Assembly: GCF_004358345.1 (NCBI RefSeq)
Contig: NZ_CP037952.1
Location: forward strand, 4,588,001 to 4,652,000
Direction: 5' to 3'
Length of the DNA: 64,000 nucleotides
Origin: Parashewanella spongiae
GTDB taxonomy: Bacteria > Pseudomonadota > Gammaproteobacteria > Enterobacterales > Shewanellaceae
Shown piece by piece: positions 60,701-64,000 of this stretch. The stretch's first letter is position 1; each line of letters begins with the position of its first letter. Below the pieces are notes generated by a model. That model did no database searches and had not been told where the DNA came from. It saw nothing but the letters and a program-made list of their open reading frames with translations. The position numbers and the translations under genes were made by a program.

Positions 60701-61788
60701 TATGTATGTGGATGGTCTGGTTCAATCGTAAAAATTTGACAATCACTATTTGGTACTTCAACGACTCCCTGCCCATTACCAACTCGAGTAGCATACCAAA
60801 AGTCACCTGTTGCGTTATATCGCAAGGGTTGACACTCCCTCACAGGAAGACCGTCTAATGGTGAAGTTGCTGTTGTGGTTGGTGAAGTTGGTGTCACTGG
60901 TGCTTGCCTGACTTCCCTAGCATGAACCTCAAACTCCTTGGCGTCAGGTTGTTTTGTTTCAACAGCATCAAAAAATTCAGCATCTGGGATATCATCAAGG
61001 GCATCAACATCACTTAAATCGCTGACCTCGCTTGAAGCATCACTAAATACCTCATTATCTCCAGATGCATCATTAGTTGAATCTTCTGTTTGTGCGATTG
61101 TGGCTTTATTAATATTTTCAGCCGCAGTTTCTTTGTTTTCTTTTGAATGGCTGTTTGGCTGCTGCTCTGCACTATGAGCTTCACTATGCCAGTTTTCTAT
61201 GGCCGTTATCGCTTTATCCGTTAATATGGTTCCAGCCACTGATGAGCCAAAACCTACTGCGGTATTTACCGCTGCACGGTAAGGACTGTCTTCTTTTACA
61301 CCGAGTTTATCTTGTACTTTGTTACTGACATAATTACCGACATAACCGCTAGCCGCTCCGACTACTGCAGAAGCCACTTTTTTTACTGAGTCAGGATTGT
61401 TATAACCGACCGCACCGGCTATCGCGATGGTATTAACTACAGCACCTAATTGTTCTCCGCATGAGTCATTGACGACTTTTCCAGCTCCAGACTCTTTCCA
61501 AAATAGCTTCACCGCAGACGATACTGCCGCGCCAGCAACTATAGCCGTTGCTGATACAGGTGCGGTGCCAAGTACTGTGGTTAAACCAACAGCAACTCCG
61601 GCTCCTACAGCTACATTTTTGGCGGTTGAAACTGCGTAGTCGTAAATATACTTGCCAGCTGTATTTCTATAGCTGGTTCGTGAAGCGCTATCTTTTTGTG
61701 AGAGTGATTCAGGAGGTATGTCAACAGCAACATTTTGATGTTCATAAAAAGCTGGTAAAGTTCCATTCGTTAACCTAGATGTACACAT
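57703..61788 (-). CDS. Giant mucin-like single-pass protein with tyrosine-motif tail
   Basis: A 1361-residue protein of no family I recognise, starting at ATG 61788 behind AGGGG. Regions: Ala/Gly/Val-rich hydrophobic segments (57-95 and 113-190); an acidic Ser/Asp stretch (235-290); two Cys-rich modules (309-446 and 479-634) sharing SPLDGLPVR-CQPL-Y, VEVPNS-C, V-CT-GKLGR and NPWG-CNP-EP; about 16 Thr/Pro 14-mers (640-880); one helix (922-946) followed by KIKQKIK; and a 415-residue tail. The tail holds YSSI (Tyr1003), YFEM (Tyr1025), three YxN sites (1056, 1069, 1082) and five ~55-residue repeats containing GRHVY and VQEG-Y. There is no classical N-terminal signal peptide. The layout mimics animal type I receptors. 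A host-facing adhesin or translocated receptor is inferred, not shown. Confidence 0.8.
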   Translation of the reverse strand: MCTSRLTNGTLPAFYEHQNVAVDIPPESLSQKDSASRTSYRNTAGKYIYDYAVSTAKNVAVGAGVAVGLTTVLGTAPVSATAIVAGAAVSSAVKLFWKESGAGKVVNDSCGEQLGAVVNTIAIAGAVGYNNPDSVKKVASAVVGAASGYVGNYVSNKVQDKLGVKEDSPYRAAVNTAVGFGSSVAGTILTDKAITAIENWHSEAHSAEQQPNSHSKENKETAAENINKATIAQTEDSTNDASGDNEVFSDASSEVSDLSDVDALDDIPDAEFFDAVETKQPDAKEFEVHAREVRQAPVTPTSPTTTATSPLDGLPVRECQPLRYNATGDFWYATRVGNGQGVVEVPNSDCQIFTIEPDHPHTYSWCSGPARHEGHFSHNYNVKCTNGKLGRQISFNGLGRTAYSPPPLPYDCSNKYHSHSNSNPWGWCNPNEPSTQLPYPAGVTPDPYIIFNPTSQPATTPPPATPPRATTPPPTEATSPLDGLPVRVCQPLQYNQQYDFWYGVLNSSNIPVEVPNSECMLQTIASPGYLFNSPDPLYCCFGPADSAEYPTGPENVRCTSGKLGRGDILGATCASYPSRVVRNPQGDRPPYENNCANKYIRRRGYRNGNPWGSCNPDEPGTQKPFPENVTPDPDIITQAPTTTSPSTTVRVTTPPPTEARTTVRVTTPPPTEARTTVRVTTPPRTEARTTVRVTTPPPTEARTTVRVTTQAPTEAETTQETTTPATTEAETTQETTTPATTEAETTQEATTPAPTEAETTQETTTPATTEAETTQEATTPAPTEAETTQETTTTAPTEAETTQETTTTALTEAETTQEATTPAPTEAETTQEATTPAPTEARTTVRVTTPPPTEARTTVRVTTPPPTKARTTPRATTPAQLITELDVEIEDTTSQLSTTTKATTAPTDEVTVQSKVHEFSSLEIAGIVGGTGAGSAIVATTTSIACIKIKQKIKPAPTKKSYTPEPAGNTPVPVPAPAPVPKRAASYETTSASMNRENGPHIYSSIDDSATVRTSFQEDADDGEYFEMKSSQPPYMGLQHTDSHSKRPVYQGTTAYGNLAADQQMHKEYGNIPIPYDRRKVYANTSGSQIAESALHGNDTGRQSVNHVQEGDYSYARGATFNSGNVPSSHEGRHVYNSAAQGATASKQPALHDTDRYRAKLVQEGYYSRPRATTSDFGSGMSSHGGRHVYERVPYDTAVSKQPAPHGNDTSRQGVNHVQEGYYARPRDATSYSGNGTSTHGGRHVYERVSYDTTASKQPALHGNDTSRQGVNHVQEGDYSYAREATFNPGNGVSLHSGRHVYDPVEHEARASKPALHDPDRQGAKFVQVQEGHYARPRDATSNSGHGERHIYKSAAHESTV

Positions 61789-62218
61789 AGTATGCCCCTA
61801 TTATTAAGCCGTTGCTTAATTCCAGGTACCCTGATGAATACAAATGTTAAAATGTAAACGATATTTTTTTGTTCTTATCCTTGTTCTACAAAAAAGCATT
61901 CGAAGGTACAAAGTTAATATTCTCAATTTTTCGTTATTCAAGAAAACTTCTTTTCTCTTTAAAACGGTATGCACTTCTGTAAATTTTCTGTAAATAACAA
62001 TGAGTCTAAATGTGTAGAGAATTCACTATCTCACCTACTTATTGAACAAATGTTGAATGAAAGCAATAAAAATTGGAAAATGTAGATTAAGTTTCTTAGA
62101 CGAGTTGACTTTTTGTCAGCCAAACAGTAGGTAAATGGCTTCTTTTACAAGATAATGAGTCGTAGTCAGCTCTGGAAAACGCCATTTCAAAAAATTTAAT
62201 TACACGGCATTTCATTAA
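61789..62218. other. AT-rich intergenic region upstream of the large gene
   Basis: This should hold the promoter of the 1361-residue gene. I see no convincing -35/-10 pair, no riboswitch and no copy of the A-E elements. It has a clearly lower GC content than its neighbours. Confidence 0.4.
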
Positions 62219-62334
62219 TATCATCCTTATGTCGGTAATAAAATAAATTACAAAAACCACTTAATGCCGAGTTGTAAACTGTCACTAAACGATTAGAAGT
62301 GAATCTTGTAGTCTAAAAACATAACTTTTTTATT
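62219..62334. repeat. Duplicated 3' flank, copy 2
   Basis: It matches 57585-57702 base for base over most of its length, differing by scattered substitutions. It shows that the two large genes arose by tandem duplication of a unit longer than the coding region. Confidence 0.8.
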
Positions 62335-64000
62335 TTATACCGTAGTCCCATGAGCAGCTGAATCGTGAATGTGCCCTTCCTCGTGCGATGAAGTCCCGTT
62401 CCCAAAATCGGAAGTCACAGCCCTTGGTCGAGCATAATATCCTTCTTGAATAAACTTCGCACGTTGTCTATCAGTATCTTGGAGCGCAGGTTCAGCAATT
62501 TGATCGGTAACAGTGTTCGCGTGCACCTTGCTGGGCTCAACTGGGACAGGAGCACTCCCACAAGTTTTTTGAATGTGTTGTTCACCTGTCAGATTACCAT
62601 ATGCTTTATTATGCGGTTCTGCATGTTGCACCGTCGTGCAGTAATAAGCTAAAGGCGTATTCATTTCTATATAATCATCGTCAAGTGTTACTTCCTTTAA
62701 GGACTCTCTATCCTTTGCCAAATTTTCAATTGAAGAGTAAATATGGGTTTCATCTTCACTGCTCGTACCTGCTAAGTGGGGGTTATATGGCGCGTCTCTT
62801 CCTGGAGTGGGAGCGGGAATTTTTCCTGCATGTTTAGGTGAATAAGAATTTTTTGTAGGAGCAGGTTTTATCTTTTGTTGTATCTTTTTACATGCAATGG
62901 TTGTTGTTGTCGCCACTATAGCGCTACCTACACCTGTGCCTCCAACAATACCTGCAATTTCCAAACTTGAGAATTCATGAACTTTTGCTTGAACTATTGT
63001 CTCATCCATTGGAGCTGTCTCGGCTTTGGGCGTTGTACTCAATTGTGAAGTAATACCCTCAATTTCAGAATCTAATTCAGTTATCAGTTGCGCAGACGTA
63101 GCAGATCCCTGAGTTGTACTCGCTTCCGTTGACGCAGGTGTTGTTGCTTCCTGAGTGGTCTCGGCTTCTGTTGGTGAAGCTGTCGTTGCTTCCTGAGTGG
63201 TCTCGGCTTCCGTTGGTGCAGCTGTCGTTGCTTCCTGAGTGGTCTCGGCTTCCGTTGGTGCTTGTGTCGTTACTCGCACAGTTGTCCTCGCTTCCGTTGG
63301 CGGAGGTGTCGTTGCTCGCGAAGTGGTCCTCGCTTCCGTTGGCGCAGGTGTCGTTGCTCGCGAAGTTGTCCTCGCTTCCGTTGGCGCAGGTGTCGTTACT
63401 CGCACAGTTGTCCTAGCTTCCGTTGGCGCAGGTGTCGTTGCCCGCGGATCTGTCGCTGGTGGCGGAGTGGTTGCAGGCTGTGTTGCAGGCTGTGTTGCAG
63501 GTTGAGAAGTTGGATTAAGTATTATGCCAGAATCCGTTGTAGCGCCAGCTGGATAGGGTAGTTGGGTACCTGGTTCGTTAGGATTGCACCATCCCCATGG
63601 ATTACTATTGCCATATTTACCACTGCAATCGTGAGGACGTGGCGGGCTATAGGTTCTCCCAAGACCATTATATCCGCCTATTGATCTTCCTAATTGGCCA
63701 TTCGTGCACTTTACATTATAGTTAGCATGAAATCTCCTCTCTCTCGCAGCTCCACTGCACCAACTGTATGATGAACTTGTGTGGCCTGGTAACATCGAAA
63801 AAACTAGACAATCACTATTGGGAACTTCGACGTTTAATCGAACCCTCAAACTTCCAGTTACATACCAAAAGTCACCTGTTGCGTTATATTGCAAGGGTTG
63901 ACACTCCCTCACAGGAAGACCGTCTAATGGTGAAGTTGCTGTTGTGGTTGGTGAAGTTGGTGTCACAGGTGCTTGCCTGACTTCCCTAGCATGAACCTCA
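62335..64000 (-). CDS. Paralogous mucin-like protein with tyrosine-motif tail (5' part outside window)
   Basis: The frame is open to the right edge, where it reads EVHAREVRQAPVTPTSP, identical to residues 287-303 of the neighbour; the true start therefore lies beyond. Visible are one Cys-rich module (SPLDGLPVRECQPLQYNATG ... NPWGWCNPNEPGTQ), about nine Thr/Pro 14-mers, the same helix (SLEIAGIVGGTGVGSAIVA) with KKIQQKIK, and a shorter tail of about 190 residues. The tail keeps HIYSSIEN, DDDYIEMN, AYGNL and one QEGYYARPR repeat. The YxN site at KVYANT has become KVHANT. The Cys-rich module and tail repeats are fewer than in the first copy, so module number varies between paralogues. Confidence 0.8.
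   Translation of the reverse strand, partial: EVHAREVRQAPVTPTSPTTTATSPLDGLPVRECQPLQYNATGDFWYVTGSLRVRLNVEVPNSDCLVFSMLPGHTSSSYSWCSGAARERRFHANYNVKCTNGQLGRSIGGYNGLGRTYSPPRPHDCSGKYGNSNPWGWCNPNEPGTQLPYPAGATTDSGIILNPTSQPATQPATQPATTPPPATDPRATTPAPTEARTTVRVTTPAPTEARTTSRATTPAPTEARTTSRATTPPPTEARTTVRVTTQAPTEAETTQEATTAAPTEAETTQEATTASPTEAETTQEATTPASTEASTTQGSATSAQLITELDSEIEGITSQLSTTPKAETAPMDETIVQAKVHEFSSLEIAGIVGGTGVGSAIVATTTTIACKKIQQKIKPAPTKNSYSPKHAGKIPAPTPGRDAPYNPHLAGTSSEDETHIYSSIENLAKDRESLKEVTLDDDYIEMNTPLAYYCTTVQHAEPHNKAYGNLTGEQHIQKTCGSAPVPVEPSKVHANTVTDQIAEPALQDTDRQRAKFIQEGYYARPRAVTSDFGNGTSSHEEGHIHDSAAHGTTV

Overview
The window reads as a chromosomal segment of a marine gammaproteobacterium of the Shewanella type, most like the host-associated Parashewanella lineage. 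This rests on recalled protein similarity, on the gene order around nusA-infB, and on ankyrin proteins and small palindromic elements; no search was run. Genes lie mostly on the minus strand.

Layout. 1-14.8 kb holds the translation block secG, tRNA-Leu, tRNA-fMet, rimP, nusA, infB, rbfA, truB, rpsO and pnp (cut by the left edge). About 5 kb is inserted between rpsO and pnp: a GGDEF-EAL protein, an unknown gene and a truncated group II intron lying behind the rpsO terminator. tpiA precedes secG, but glmM, expected next to folP, is absent. In its place are a c-di-GMP-I (GEMM) riboswitch driving a secreted trypsin-like protease with ankyrin repeats, and a periplasmic peroxiredoxin. folP, ftsH, rlmE and yhbY follow. 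24-33 kb holds a TetR/GST divergent pair separated by four tandem copies of a 233-bp element, an ankyrin protein, secDF and greA. 33-42 kb holds an RND efflux pair and carAB. 43-54 kb holds a Ser-rich ankyrin protein, a short-chain dehydrogenase, cydDC, yheV, yheS and a TIGR02444-like gene. 54-57 kb holds an alpha/beta hydrolase and a complete group II intron.

The right end (57.6-64 kb) holds two tandem paralogues unlike ordinary bacterial genes. Each has Cys-rich ectodomain modules, a mucin-like Thr/Pro tract of 14-residue repeats, one transmembrane helix with a basic stop-transfer, and a tyrosine-rich tail. Motifs resembling eukaryotic SH2 ligands (YxxM, YxN, YxxI) are kept in both copies. 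This is the strongest candidate for an undescribed host-interaction system.

Intergenic DNA is crowded with small non-coding elements of at least five families (called A-E here). A and B carry CCTA...TAGG ends and 5-bp AT-rich target duplications. C carries TA duplications and is seen nested inside a B copy. D and E are further palindromic families. A module of about 33 nt is shared by members of families B, C, D and E.
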